Assembly (NCBI RefSeq): GCF_000234665.1
Contig: NC_018324.1
Span: 1,546,942-1,610,941, forward strand
Direction of reading: 5' to 3'
Length of the DNA: 64,000 bases
DNA from: Leishmania mexicana MHOM/GT/2001/U1103
Taxonomy: Eukaryota > Euglenozoa > Kinetoplastea > Trypanosomatida > Trypanosomatidae
Each line of letters begins with the position of its first letter. The first letter of the stretch is position 1. The notes under the pieces are model-generated. The model ran no database searches. It worked only from the letters and a program-made list of their open reading frames with translations, and was not told where the DNA came from. Positions 31,615 through 41,012 of this stretch are shown piece by piece. The translations under genes and the position numbers were made by a program.

Positions 31615-34002
31615 TGCGGCCCGCTAGCTGGCGTGCGTGGACGGTGTTCGAGTGTGCGGGGAGAGGGAGGAGGCGAGGCGCTCGGGCTGTGGTCGCCGCC
31701 GATGCGCCGCCGTGTGGTTATTTTTCCCTCTTCCCCTCTTTCGCCTTGCTCTCCGATTACAGCGCGCACGGTGTGTGGTGCAGAAAGCGCCGCTCGCCCT
31801 CCTCATATTCTGTTTCTTGAACGCTTGCTGGGGTTCTTGCTGCTTCTTACTCTCTGTGTCGCTGCTCGCGTTTGTTTTTGTGAGCGTGCTCTTGCATCAT
31901 ATCTCCCTCTTCTTCATCTTTTCTCCGCCGCGTTGAGTCTACTCTGCGCGGCTTTCTCTTCCCCCCTCCCCCTTCTCCTCCTCCGCCTTCTCTACGGGAC
32001 GCGTGTGTACAACAGGAAGAGCGGCGGTGCGTGAGAGGGGGTGGATGGGAAGGGAGGGGGGAGGGACCGAAAGGAAAAAGAAGCGAAGACACGCATAGCG
32101 ACCCGTTTTTCGCTGTTGTTGTGTTGTTCTCTCTCTTCCCCGGTCGCATGGTGTAGAAGGACCTCCCTGCTTTAATGTTTGGTTCTCCGTGTCTTTTGGA
32201 TGTTGCTGCTGTGAATTCGGGGGAGGGTGGGGACCTTCTGTGGTTCCATCTCTGCGTTTCATTTCTTGATTCCCGCCCCTTTGTTTTGTTCTTTGCCTTG
32301 GGAGATGCTGCCTGCCTCCAAGCTGCTCTCTCCCTCTCTTTGTCATACACGCACTCGCCCTCGGGCACTCTCTCGCTGGCAGACAGGGTCGTGCTGAGGT
32401 CACGCTTACGCCTTTTCTTTCTCGTGTTCTCTCCCTTTTTCCCTCTCTGTGTCGTGCCACGCAAGCGGAACCAACAATGATGGGGCCTCACCATCTTTTC
32501 TTCTTCTTTCGTTATGTGCCTTACGCGGCACCTAACTGTACGGCTGAGTGTGTTTGGAGTGTTTATGTGCACGTACCTCCTATATGAAGCATTGATGACG
32601 CCATTCGACACTCTCCATGCTCGACTATTCCTGCACCCATTTTTCCCGTATCCCACGCTCGTAGATGTGTCCGCGTGCGTCCTGCAGCATCGCTCTCGGT
32701 ACACCCCTTCCCTCCCCTCCCACCCTTTTTCCTCTCCTTATATATATATATTTTCGTCCTCCGTGCTAGACACCGTGCGTGCACACGAGAATGGGCGCAG
32801 CAGATAAAAAGAAGGGGAGTACACAGGGGAAAAAACGGGTTGTTCGCAAAGAAGCGCATCATCGTTGCTATGGTGCTTCAAGCGCAACAGGCAATCCTTA
32901 AAGTGTTTGCACAGGCCCGACTTTCTCACACACTTCCATAATTTGCCTGTGTACTGCCATGCTCGCATTCGGTTTTGGGCGAGAGACAAGAACCTCTCTC
33001 GCCCCCCTCCCCCCGCATGCCCCACCTCACCTACCAGCTCTCTATTTTATCCTGCGTGCAGCCCATCTTTTTTTTTTCACTCCGTCTTGTTGATGGTGAA
33101 CACTTGACAGCTACTCAGATCATCAGTCATGCTTGCTTGCTTGGACTTGTCTGTGCGTTCTCTTGGAAACCAACCTGCATGACTTTGTGCGTATGTGTGC
33201 CTCCTCTTGTGCTCTTGGTTGCTTCTCCCCGGCTCCTTCGCGGTTATCTCGTTTGGTTGTCGTTGTTTGCGCTTGCTTTCGCGTGCACGTCTCGGGTGCG
33301 CAACGATGAACATGCGTTCGGGAAAACATACAAACGAACAACAGTAGAAATGAAAAGAAACACTGCAGGTGTCGCGGAGAAGTAGAGGCAGTCACATCGT
33401 CACTGAACTGAAGGCCTACTTCAGCAGCACATATAAAAGCAAGGCGGTGGTAAACAGTGAGAGAAAACGCGAGGCGACCTGTGCCTCTTCTTTGGGACGA
33501 TTCAAGCTGCCTTCCTCAAGAGCACAGTGCACACTACACAATGTCAACACAAGGACCGTTGCGCTGGCAAGCAACACAGCTCCTTAACACCACAACCTTG
33601 ACATACCCGTCGCGCAAGCACGAGTCGTTCTGTCCATGAGCCTCCTTCGTACGTCACCTCTGATCCAGGTTCCGCTCGATCACGTCAACGTGCCATCTAC
33701 TTCATGTTCCTCCTCGCTCCCTCTTGCCTCGCACACATACCAACACACATTTACCCCTTCCCCCTTAAAACCAAAAAAAGAAGAAAAGGAAAGCTACCCC
33801 AGTGGCCCTCCCCCCCCACCCCCTCGCTCTCTTCTCAGCACCAACGAGAGGATAAAGTGTGGCGCACACAGCGAATCGGACAGCGAGCGCGGAGTGACCT
33901 TTGTCCGTGAAAGGACGAACACCGTCTCTCTCTCTCTGCTCCTCCCGGTCACACTCCTTCTTCGACTCAACATCTCTTTTTTCGTTAGCTGACCGAGCGA
34001 CG
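31615..34002. other. Intergenic region, no gene seen
   Basis: About 2.4 kb. CT-rich and TG-rich, with a TA microsatellite at 32741-32750. Minus-strand frames (for example 31847-32704) are low-complexity Arg/Lys shadows of pyrimidine tracts. No SIDER homology found. It ends with the splice acceptor of Utp21. Confidence 0.6.
33928..33988 (+). promoter_or_regulatory. Putative spliced-leader acceptor for Utp21
   Basis: A long pyrimidine tract (CGTCTCTCTCTCTCTG and onward to TCTTTTTTCG) contains no AG until TTAG at 33985-33988. This would give a 14-nt 5' UTR before the ATG at 34003. It is the cleanest acceptor in the window and supports that ATG over the upstream TTG-initiated frame. Confidence 0.7.
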
Positions 34003-36957
34003 ATGGAGTCCTTTGACCCGTTTCGGGTGGTGGGCTCCATCTGCGGACCTGTCCCGGTGTGCCCCACACTGCTCTACGGCACACCGGTGCTGATGGTGGC
34101 CACTGGCCGCACCTTTCAGCTCTACAAGGGCAAGGAGCTGGCAATGATGCGCGGCGGTCCAACGTTTCAGGACTCGGTTCGTGCGGTGGCACAGGTTGGG
34201 AAGTACCGCGCCGTCGCGGAGGGGCCGCGCCTGCACGTCTACGTGCACCACAAGCCCCTCTGGTCCAGCCACCATGAAGCCGCCACGAAGCCGAGCATCA
34301 CACTCCTACTGGCCCAGGATGACCTCCTGTTCAGCGTTGGCGACGACAAGCGCATTGTGGTGTGGGAACTCAAGACGGGCACAGTGCTGCAGGCGATGCT
34401 GGTGGAGAACAGTGAGACGGTCACGTGCCTTACATTTCTGACGGGGTACACGAACAAGATGCTTCTCGCGACGGCAGAGGGAACGCTGCAGCTCTGGAAC
34501 TTCCGCTCTGGTGCCTGCCTGTGGTACTCCCTGCGTAGCAGCGGTAGCAGCTCCGGGCAGGCGTCATGCGCCACCGCTGGTGGTGTCGCCGCCATCACGG
34601 CACTCGCTTGCAGCAGATACAAAGACATCATCGCCTACGGCACGACGGAGGGGAAGGTTGTTGCGTGCAACGTGGCAACGGACGAGGTGATCACCACCTT
34701 CGACCATAGCGAGAGCTGTGCTGTTGCGTCGCTGCTGTTTCGCACGGACAAGGACGGCCTGCTTGTGTCCGGCACGAGCCGTGGCGAGGTGGTCATCTGG
34801 GACCTCGAAAATCGATGCATGGACGGCACCTTGACCCGCTCCAAGCAAGTGCGATCGGAGATGGAGGCACTTGAGCGTCCTCACGTCGACGTCGTGCACT
34901 CGCTCGTCATGTTTAACTTGCCGGAGTACACATCGTTGCTCATCACAGGTGGCGCCGACAACGCCCTCATGCAGTTCCGCTTTGACACCGTGGACGGCCT
35001 TGGCGTGTTGGTGCGGGAGCGCCGTGGGCACATGGGAAGCTGCACCAACGCCATCTTCTACAACACCGACCTCCTCGTCACGGCTGGCAACGACCGTGCC
35101 TTGCGCGTCACGCACGTCTTTTCCGACCGCGCATCATGGGAGCTGTCGCAGGGCAAGCTGGGCAAGCGCGGGCGCGAGAAGAACTTGGGGCGGGAGGCCG
35201 TGAAGCTCCCCCCTGCCACCGCGCTCGCCGCCGCGACCACACGCAACTACCAGTGGTCGAGTCTTGTGTCGCTACACGCCGCGTCGGCGCTGGCGTGCGG
35301 CTGGCGAATGGATACACGCGCAATGGAGTTCAAGCTATCCGGCATCCAGACCTCCGCCCACACCGCCCGCGCTCTGGCGCTGTCGGACTGCGGCAACTAC
35401 GCCGTCGTCGGGTACTCCAGTGGAAACGTCGCCGTTTTGAGCCTGCAGAACCGCAGTGTGCGTCACCTCTTCGACGCCGACCTCGGTGCCGATCGAGCTC
35501 ATGACAGCTCGGTGGAGTGCGTCGAAGTGGCGTGCGGCAACACCGTGGTCGTGACGGCTGGGCTGGACGGCGTGATCAAGATGTGGGACCTGTGGACTGG
35601 TAAGCTGAAGGCAGCCATTCCTACCGGCCAGCCAATGACCAAGTCGTGCATGCACGAGGCATCATCGCTCTTCATTGTTGTGCAGCATTTCACCATTCGT
35701 GTCTACCACGCCAACCCCGACGTCGGCCTCACGGAGGAGGAGCTGCGCACTCCAGTTCGCGAGCTGGAGGGCCACAACAGCCCTATTACGGCGCTCGCGC
35801 TCGCGCCTGACACGTACCGCTACGTAGCATCGACCTCCGGTGATGGTGCGCTGCTCGTCTGGGACTTGGCCGCCGCCGCCTGCGTTGGGCAGTATCGCTT
35901 CGCATCACCTGCTTTGTCCCTCAGCTTTCATCCCGATGCGCTCTTCCTCGTCACCACGCACGCCGGTGAGCGCGGCGCGTATCTGTGGGTCAACAACATC
36001 CGCTACGGGTACGTGCCGGAGGTGGTCCTGAGCCCAAAGGCGAAGGCGGTGGAGACGCTGCCGTGGCTACACTTCCCCACCGCGCACGGGGCAGCTGAGG
36101 GGACTGTCGAGAACAGCGCGAACGGCAGCGTGCCGCGCACGTCTGCAGCCGCAGCGCTCACGGAGGCGGAGGAAGAGGAGCGCGCGGCCGCCGAAGCGGA
36201 GGCGCGGGAGGCGGCAGTCGCAGAGGCAAACCTGTTTGATGCATCGCAGGACATTGCCCTGGCGCGTCGGCGACAGACGGAGGCACAGCAAGCGGCGCTC
36301 GACGCGATCGCGACAGAGGGGATGCAGCTAGCTGGAGTGCCACAGCGCCTGTGGTTCAACCTCACCGTCCTAGACCAAATCAAGGAGAAGAGCCAACCTC
36401 TGCTCCCGCCCAAGAAGAAGGATGTGCCGTTCTTTCTGCCCACAACGCAGGAGCTGCGGCCAACGTTTCTTGTCATGGTATCCGACAACCGCAAGAGTGA
36501 TACCGGGAACGCGAAGGGGCGACTGATACACGCCGACATGGAGGAGCTGACGCCGGTGCAGGAGATGCTCGTGAACGAGAAGCACGACGCTCTCATGGAC
36601 TACCTTTTGTCTCTCAAGACCGCGCAAGCGATCGACCTGGAGCTGAAGCGCGCGGTGGACTATGCGAACGGTAGCAGCTACACAGTCGCTGAGCTGGCGA
36701 GGATGCAAGCGTGCGTGAAAGGTCTGCTGTCCTTCATCACGACGTGGTTGCGGCGAAACAAGAACGTCGACTTTGTGCAAGGACTCCTCGCGGACGTGGT
36801 TCGCTCTCACGGTGCACTGCTGACCCGCTTCGGCGACGCGCTCGTGTCGGCGCTGGAGGAGTTGGCGGAGGTGCAGAACACGCTGCGCTACTCGGTAGAT
36901 CACCTTGTGTCGTACCCAGCCTGCCTCGCGGGCACCTTCTCTGGCTCTATCTTCTAA
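34003..36957 (+). CDS. UTP21: U3 snoRNP / SSU processome protein Utp21 (WDR36)
   Basis: 984 residues. The frame begins at TTG (33901), but that part is the polypyrimidine tract; the ATG at 34003 follows it. Two WD40 propellers fill about residues 10-690. Examples: LLFSVGDDKRIVVWEL near 107-122, TAGLDGVIKMWDLWTGKLK near 518-536 and VASTSGDGALLVWDL near 608-622. The Utp21-specific C-terminal domain (about 690-984) has the family signatures TTHAGERGAYLWVNN near 651-665, GVPQRLWFNLTVLDQIKEK near 778-796 and PFFLPTTQEL near 808-817, followed by an all-helical end. An acidic/Ala-rich insert (about 705-760) splits the signature region. Human WDR36 is of similar length (951 residues). It functions in the nucleolus in 18S rRNA maturation as part of the UTP-B subcomplex. 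Confidence 0.95.
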   Translation: MESFDPFRVVGSICGPVPVCPTLLYGTPVLMVATGRTFQLYKGKELAMMRGGPTFQDSVRAVAQVGKYRAVAEGPRLHVYVHHKPLWSSHHEAATKPSITLLLAQDDLLFSVGDDKRIVVWELKTGTVLQAMLVENSETVTCLTFLTGYTNKMLLATAEGTLQLWNFRSGACLWYSLRSSGSSSGQASCATAGGVAAITALACSRYKDIIAYGTTEGKVVACNVATDEVITTFDHSESCAVASLLFRTDKDGLLVSGTSRGEVVIWDLENRCMDGTLTRSKQVRSEMEALERPHVDVVHSLVMFNLPEYTSLLITGGADNALMQFRFDTVDGLGVLVRERRGHMGSCTNAIFYNTDLLVTAGNDRALRVTHVFSDRASWELSQGKLGKRGREKNLGREAVKLPPATALAAATTRNYQWSSLVSLHAASALACGWRMDTRAMEFKLSGIQTSAHTARALALSDCGNYAVVGYSSGNVAVLSLQNRSVRHLFDADLGADRAHDSSVECVEVACGNTVVVTAGLDGVIKMWDLWTGKLKAAIPTGQPMTKSCMHEASSLFIVVQHFTIRVYHANPDVGLTEEELRTPVRELEGHNSPITALALAPDTYRYVASTSGDGALLVWDLAAAACVGQYRFASPALSLSFHPDALFLVTTHAGERGAYLWVNNIRYGYVPEVVLSPKAKAVETLPWLHFPTAHGAAEGTVENSANGSVPRTSAAAALTEAEEEERAAAEAEAREAAVAEANLFDASQDIALARRRQTEAQQAALDAIATEGMQLAGVPQRLWFNLTVLDQIKEKSQPLLPPKKKDVPFFLPTTQELRPTFLVMVSDNRKSDTGNAKGRLIHADMEELTPVQEMLVNEKHDALMDYLLSLKTAQAIDLELKRAVDYANGSSYTVAELARMQACVKGLLSFITTWLRRNKNVDFVQGLLADVVRSHGALLTRFGDALVSALEELAEVQNTLRYSVDHLVSYPACLAGTFSGSIF

Positions 36958-38175
36958 CCTAAAAGGCAGCGGCGACGCAGGAAAGGGAGAAAAACAGGGA
37001 GAAGAAAATGGAGCACGTTGGCGCGCTGCCGGAACTGTCGACTTGGCTATCGTGTAGTATTCCCGTCTAACCTTTCAAGATGGACAAGCCGGCTAGTATT
37101 CTGCGTGGCAGGTCTGCACCTTCCCTTCCACCCCACCTTGCTTTGCCTTCTACTTTCCGTGCTCTTGCTCTCGTCAGTATGTCGGTTTTCGTTTAAGGAC
37201 TTGTGTGTTCGTTTCGATCCCTCCCCTTCTGTTGGTGGGAGGGGAAGGGGGGGCATAAGCGTTGCAACGTAAGAGTCAACCCCTCTTCTGTTTTCTGTTT
37301 TCTCTATGCACAACAACACCCAGATGACGAGAGTGGGGGGAGCCAAGCAACGTCCCTCTCTATCCCCTGCCGGTGTCGAGCCGCTTCTCGTGCTGACAGA
37401 GTCAGGTTCTGGATGGCATGGCGTCGGAGCGGCCTGCGACGGTGAACACGTCTGTACCATTTACATGATGACAGCGTGCCAGCGTGACTCGAGCGTGTCC
37501 CACCCGACCCTCGCTATCCACTGCTGGTGTGGGGCGAGGCTGAGTCCGCCCCATAGGAAATGCACCAGGTGGCAACCTTCGAAACAGAGAGGGTAGAGTG
37601 GAGGTGGGGGCAGAGACCGTACTCTCAGATGGCTGAGTCGGCGCCTGGCTGGGACGCATGTGTCTAGGGCTTCTTCGCACCACGCGATGCGCCTGCGCGA
37701 CGTTGGGGAGGACCGAGCGGAGTTGAGGCAATGCACTATGGCAGAGAAATGGGCACTTTGGAGCGAAGGAAAATATGCGCCACAATAAGGAAGCGGCAAA
37801 ACATCCAGCATGCTTACTCTGAATACTCTGAGTGTGTACACGCGTCGGTCGGCTCGCCGCCGCACACTCAGACAATCCTAGGCGGGCTCGACGCATCGAG
37901 TGTGTGCAGCATGTGCCTTAAAGAAGGCGCACACATGCTTAGACGCACGCGCCCGACTTCCGCTTCCCCCTGCTGTCGCATCCCTTTCTTTGCCTGTGGG
38001 TGCATGGCAGCATCGTCTTTCGCTCGGCACTGGGCGCCTCAAGCTTGGACAAAATGCAGAACTCCTACATCTGCCTCGCTTTTGGTGTCCCCACGGCCTT
38101 CTGAACGCGCAATGTTTGCCATGCTTCAGTGCTCTCCAATCTCAGTCAACCCACAGCCATTCATAGAAGCACACT
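36958..38175. other. Intergenic with a SIDER-like element
   Basis: About 1.2 kb, largely occupied by the SIDER-like repeat at about 37318-37770. The rest is the 3' UTR of Utp21 and the leader region of the next gene. No coding sequence recognised. Confidence 0.65.
37318..37770 (+). mobile_element. SIDER-like degenerate retroposon
   Basis: About 450 bp related along its length to the inverted element at 60.1-60.6 kb and, in its 3' part, to the fragment at 5.9 kb. Blocks shared with the 60-kb copy include TGTCCCACCC, a stretch centred on GTGGGGCGAGGCTGAG, CACCAGGTGG, CAGATGGCTGAGTCGGC and CACCACGCGATG. The 3' end has only a short A-rich remnant (GAAAAT). It lies downstream of Utp21, where SIDERs are known to influence mRNA turnover in Leishmania. 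Repeat relation is seen directly; the SIDER name follows from organism and element size. Confidence 0.8.
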
Positions 38176-39924
38176 ATGGAGGACGCATGTCTATTCCAGC
38201 CGCAGATCAACCCACGCAGTAGGCGCCTTGCCCGGCATGCACCGACGCTCCGCGAGCGCCAGGAACAAGATGCCCAGCGGCGGTCTGCTGGTCGTGAGGA
38301 CCACCGCGGGCAGCCGCAGCGAGGGACACCGACGCCCAGCCCCGGGACAGAAGCTTTCGCTGCGGACACTGAGAGCGACACTGTAGAGGCCGTGTGGAGT
38401 CTCTGGCGCGGCGTGGCGATCAGGGAGGCGCGCGAGACCGAAGCTGCCTTGGTGCGCCGCGTGCATTCTGTTAACGACGACGGCTCGCTCCCACAGCGTC
38501 GGCCGCGCGTGGTGTACGTGACGGCGGTGCTTGGGATGCTAAACGCACTCGGTATCACCTCACCCCGGTACGATGCCCTGATCGCCAAGTTTCTCAAGGC
38601 AATGACAGTCGAAGGAGGCGCCTCGGAAGCCACCAAGCGCGACGAAACGGTTGACGCGGCGCGGTTTATGTACGTCTTCTCGACAGTCTGGCGGGCGGCC
38701 GTCACACACAACACGCCGCGTTCGCCATCTGCGGCACAGCAGTGCGGCAACTCCCCCAACGGAGCAACAATGCGCCATACCTACGCTAAGAAAGTCCCAC
38801 GCCGAGGGGCACCACCGTCACGCATGAAGGCGGCGCCAGCGGCAGAGGTGGGCAGCAGCGGTGGCAGCGACTCTGCCGTGAGCTCAAGGTCATCGTCCTC
38901 ACCCTCCGTCGCGTGCAGTAGTAGCGAAGGTGGCGAGGGAGCGGCACACTCGGGCACAGAGAGCGCATCGCCGCTCACCAGCTGCGGAAGTGGCGACGAA
39001 AGGAGAAGTAACACAGCGGAGAGCGACGCTGACTTCCTGCGCACCAACATCTCCGACGCGTCCTCCAGTATCCCAGACTCCTCGGAGAAGCCGCAGACTG
39101 ATGTGCGAAGCCAGGAACTGTCGCCGATGTCCATGGAACCGGCGGCGGGACTCGATCCCAGTCCGGAGCCGCGCAACCCAGGCGAGCCAGTCATCATCAC
39201 GCCGGCCCGCTCAAGCGTCACACCCCGCACCCATCATTGCTCTCCGTTCGCCGCGGCGTCGCGGTTCGGCAGCGCGTCGGTATCACACAGTCGTCGCATG
39301 AATTCCTCCTCGCGCGTAATACCGAGTGACTCGCATCTGCTCTCGAGCACCACTAGCAGGGAACTCAAGAGGGCGACGAAGCGCGTGCCTGGCGGGCTGA
39401 TGCGCGAGTGTACCTTCAAGCCTGTCATCAACCCCGTCTATGAGCAGTCGCCTCTTAGCTTCAGCAGCACAGCTATCGTGCAGAAGCGCAAGCCCGCGTC
39501 GACCGCGCGGTCAACCTTCCAGCCGAGCACGCAGCAGTTTCACCAGGCGCGCGACAGCCTTGCGTGTTGGACGAAACAACCCGTCAAGGACAGCGGCGGC
39601 TACCGGGGCGAAGCAGCGGCAAACCCCCTGGCGACTGGCGTTGAGACGGCGGTGCGCCGCATGATCGCCGCGCGCCAGCAGCGGCAGGGCTCGCAGTCGG
39701 CTGTGCGGGCACCGGTGGCACACCCGCGCAAGCCGCTGCTCTATGTTGACGTCGATCTCCCGCAAGGCCAGCGAGACCGCCTTGCCTTGTACACAGGTGA
39801 CGACGTACAGGACGTAGCGCAGCGCTTTAGCATCCTGCATGGGCTCAGCGAATCCCTGTGCCAGCGGCTGGCGACAGCGCTGACAGCCGAGCTCTGTGCC
39901 CTCTCGACTGGACAGGCGGCATAG
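38176..39924 (+). CDS. Hypothetical protein with FxPxINP motifs and a C-terminal VDV/GDD domain
   Basis: 582 residues from an ATG in a good position. Two copies of F-x-P-x-I-N-P are present: at 7-13 (FQPQINP) and 414-420 (FKPVINP), with a weaker third, STFQPS, at 446-451. Such motifs recur in trypanosomatid cytoskeletal and flagellar proteins in my recollection. A helical segment lies at 66-175 and a Ser-rich low-complexity region at 180-400. The C-terminal module (about 518-575) reads RKPLLYVDVDLPQGQRDRLA and then YTGDDVQDVAQRFSILHGL. This is a small domain of hydrophobic strand, G-x-R turn, GDD and amphipathic helix that I associate with other kinetoplastid and ciliary proteins but cannot name. 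No enzymatic motif. Function unknown; a cytoskeletal role is an inference. Confidence 0.75.
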   Translation: MEDACLFQPQINPRSRRLARHAPTLRERQEQDAQRRSAGREDHRGQPQRGTPTPSPGTEAFAADTESDTVEAVWSLWRGVAIREARETEAALVRRVHSVNDDGSLPQRRPRVVYVTAVLGMLNALGITSPRYDALIAKFLKAMTVEGGASEATKRDETVDAARFMYVFSTVWRAAVTHNTPRSPSAAQQCGNSPNGATMRHTYAKKVPRRGAPPSRMKAAPAAEVGSSGGSDSAVSSRSSSSPSVACSSSEGGEGAAHSGTESASPLTSCGSGDERRSNTAESDADFLRTNISDASSSIPDSSEKPQTDVRSQELSPMSMEPAAGLDPSPEPRNPGEPVIITPARSSVTPRTHHCSPFAAASRFGSASVSHSRRMNSSSRVIPSDSHLLSSTTSRELKRATKRVPGGLMRECTFKPVINPVYEQSPLSFSSTAIVQKRKPASTARSTFQPSTQQFHQARDSLACWTKQPVKDSGGYRGEAAANPLATGVETAVRRMIAARQQRQGSQSAVRAPVAHPRKPLLYVDVDLPQGQRDRLALYTGDDVQDVAQRFSILHGLSESLCQRLATALTAELCALSTGQAA

Positions 39925-40176
39925 ATCATCATTTTTGGTGTGTAACGCACACACGTCACCCGTGCATTTTCCGTCTTCACCGAGTCGCACAAAGCAAAAA
40001 AAAGTGAAAACACAATCGAAGGGCACGCGCCATCCAGCTGAACCACCACGCTCGCCACCCCTCCCCCCTTTAATCCTCACCCCACGCCCACCGACACCCT
40101 CGCCAAAAAAGACTCCCCCCACGGAAGCCCCTGCAGGTGTCCCCAAAGTGGGGGCTGGGTGGGGTTGGGGGACTGG

Positions 40177-40181
40177 AAAAA
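40177..40181 (-). terminator. Pol III terminator of tRNA-Gln
   Basis: Five consecutive T residues on the minus strand begin 3 nt after the discriminator base of the tRNA, a standard RNA polymerase III termination signal. Confidence 0.75.
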
Positions 40182-40183
40182 GT

Positions 40184-40255
40184 CACTCCTACCTGGACTC
40201 GAACCAGGGTTATCGGATTCAGAGTCCGAGGTGATAACCGCTACACTATAGGAGC
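40184..40255 (-). tRNA. tRNA-Gln (anticodon CTG)
   Basis: 72-nt cloverleaf on the minus strand. Acceptor stem GCTCCTA pairs with TAGGAGT (one G-T pair at the end). D-stem GTG/CAC has the loop TAGCGGTTAT. Anticodon stem TCGGA/TCCGA has loop CTCTGAA, giving anticodon CTG (40220-40222 on the + strand) for codon CAG. The T-arm is CCTGG/CCAGG with TTCGAGT, and the discriminator is G. Internal promoter boxes are intact: A box TAGTGTAGCGG (40238-40248) and B box GGTTCGAGTCC (40195-40205). CCA is not encoded and no intron is present. It lies antisense to the direction of all surrounding protein genes. Confidence 0.96.
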
Positions 40256-40256
40256 A

Positions 40257-40278
40257 CTTATTTCTTCGACGAAATAAG
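40257..40278. repeat. Perfect 8-bp inverted repeat directly upstream of the tRNA
   Basis: CTTATTTC and GAAATAAG separated by TTCGAC. It starts one base beyond the 5' end of the tRNA. It may be a hairpin or a binding site; function unknown. Confidence 0.7.
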
Positions 40279-40294
40279 CAGACAACTGTGAATA

Positions 40295-40325
40295 AGCGGT
40301 GCACCCTGACCCCTTGCGCACCGCT
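40295..40325. repeat. Second inverted repeat upstream of the tRNA
   Basis: AGCGGTGC (40295-40302) and GCACCGCT (40318-40325) form a perfect 8-bp palindromic pair around a 15-nt spacer, about 40 bp upstream of the tRNA. Not explained by any gene. Confidence 0.65.
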
Positions 40326-40913
40326 ATCCGATCCCACCCTCCTCGTAGCCCACCCTGGTGTGGCCAGAAAGTCTCAATCACACTGAGCTGTCGCCCCCCC
40401 CCCTCATTCGAAATGGTAAGCCATGGCCAGTGTCTCTCAGATCCTTATACGCATACAAACCACTAAGATGTGGTGGCCATGACTGTAACTCCCGTGTGCT
40501 GTCCAGAGCGTTAAGCACGCCATTATTGGAGAACTGCGTATTGATATGCCAGCAAGTAAATCATGTTGCAGAGCAGCACGCAGGCGCCGCTTACAAAACT
40601 GCGACTCAGAGCATCAGTGCGCATACTGCTTGAATTCTTTGAGCCACATCGGCAACAAAAACCTACAACTGCAGACGCGCACTTCAAGATGAAACGAAAA
40701 TTATGTGTGCTTTTTCCGTAACTCCGTACAACAACAGCTGCACTAACGGTGGTTTGGTAATGCCGTTACCATAATGCGCACCAATGGACGACACTGGTGT
40801 TTTCAAAATGTCACACCCGCTTACGCTTTGGAAGACTCCTCACCATTCACTGTACTCCTCCACTATTCTCCCTTCTTTATGTTCGCTCGTTGGCGAGGCG
40901 ATAAGCTGGCGCA

Positions 40914-40969
40914 TCTCCTTTTCTTTTATAAAGCTCACCACACCCTTTGAATACTTTTTTCTCTGCAAG
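40914..40969 (+). promoter_or_regulatory. Putative spliced-leader acceptors for the LRR gene
   Basis: Two short pyrimidine tracts (TCTCCTTTTCTTTT at 40914-40927 and CTTTTTTCTCT at 40954-40964) are each followed by an AG (40932-40933 and 40968-40969). Either would leave a 5' UTR of about 45-80 nt before the ATG at 41013. Confidence 0.5.
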
Positions 40970-41012
40970 CTGCACAACACTTTACTCCGCCGCGAAGAAA
41001 AAAGAAACAAGC

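Larger units (their letters stand above)
39925..41012. other. Intergenic region with tRNA and inverted repeats
   Basis: About 1.1 kb. Contains the minus-strand tRNA-Gln, its poly-T terminator, two inverted repeats upstream of the tRNA and the acceptor region of the LRR gene. The stretch 40330-40900 is noticeably more AT-rich and less pyrimidine-biased than other spacers, and I recognise nothing coding in it. Confidence 0.6.

Noticed and set aside
31847..32704. Minus-strand ORF of 285 residues
   Set aside because: Lys/Arg/Glu low complexity generated by the complementary strand of C/T-rich DNA.
33901..34002. 34-residue N-terminal extension of Utp21
   Set aside because: Starts at TTG and encodes the polypyrimidine tract; splice acceptor at 33987-33988 lies inside it.
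40330..40640. Possible degenerate SIDER copy near the tRNA
   Set aside because: Both orientations were compared by eye with the blocks of the 37-kb and 60-kb elements; no consistent run of matches was found.
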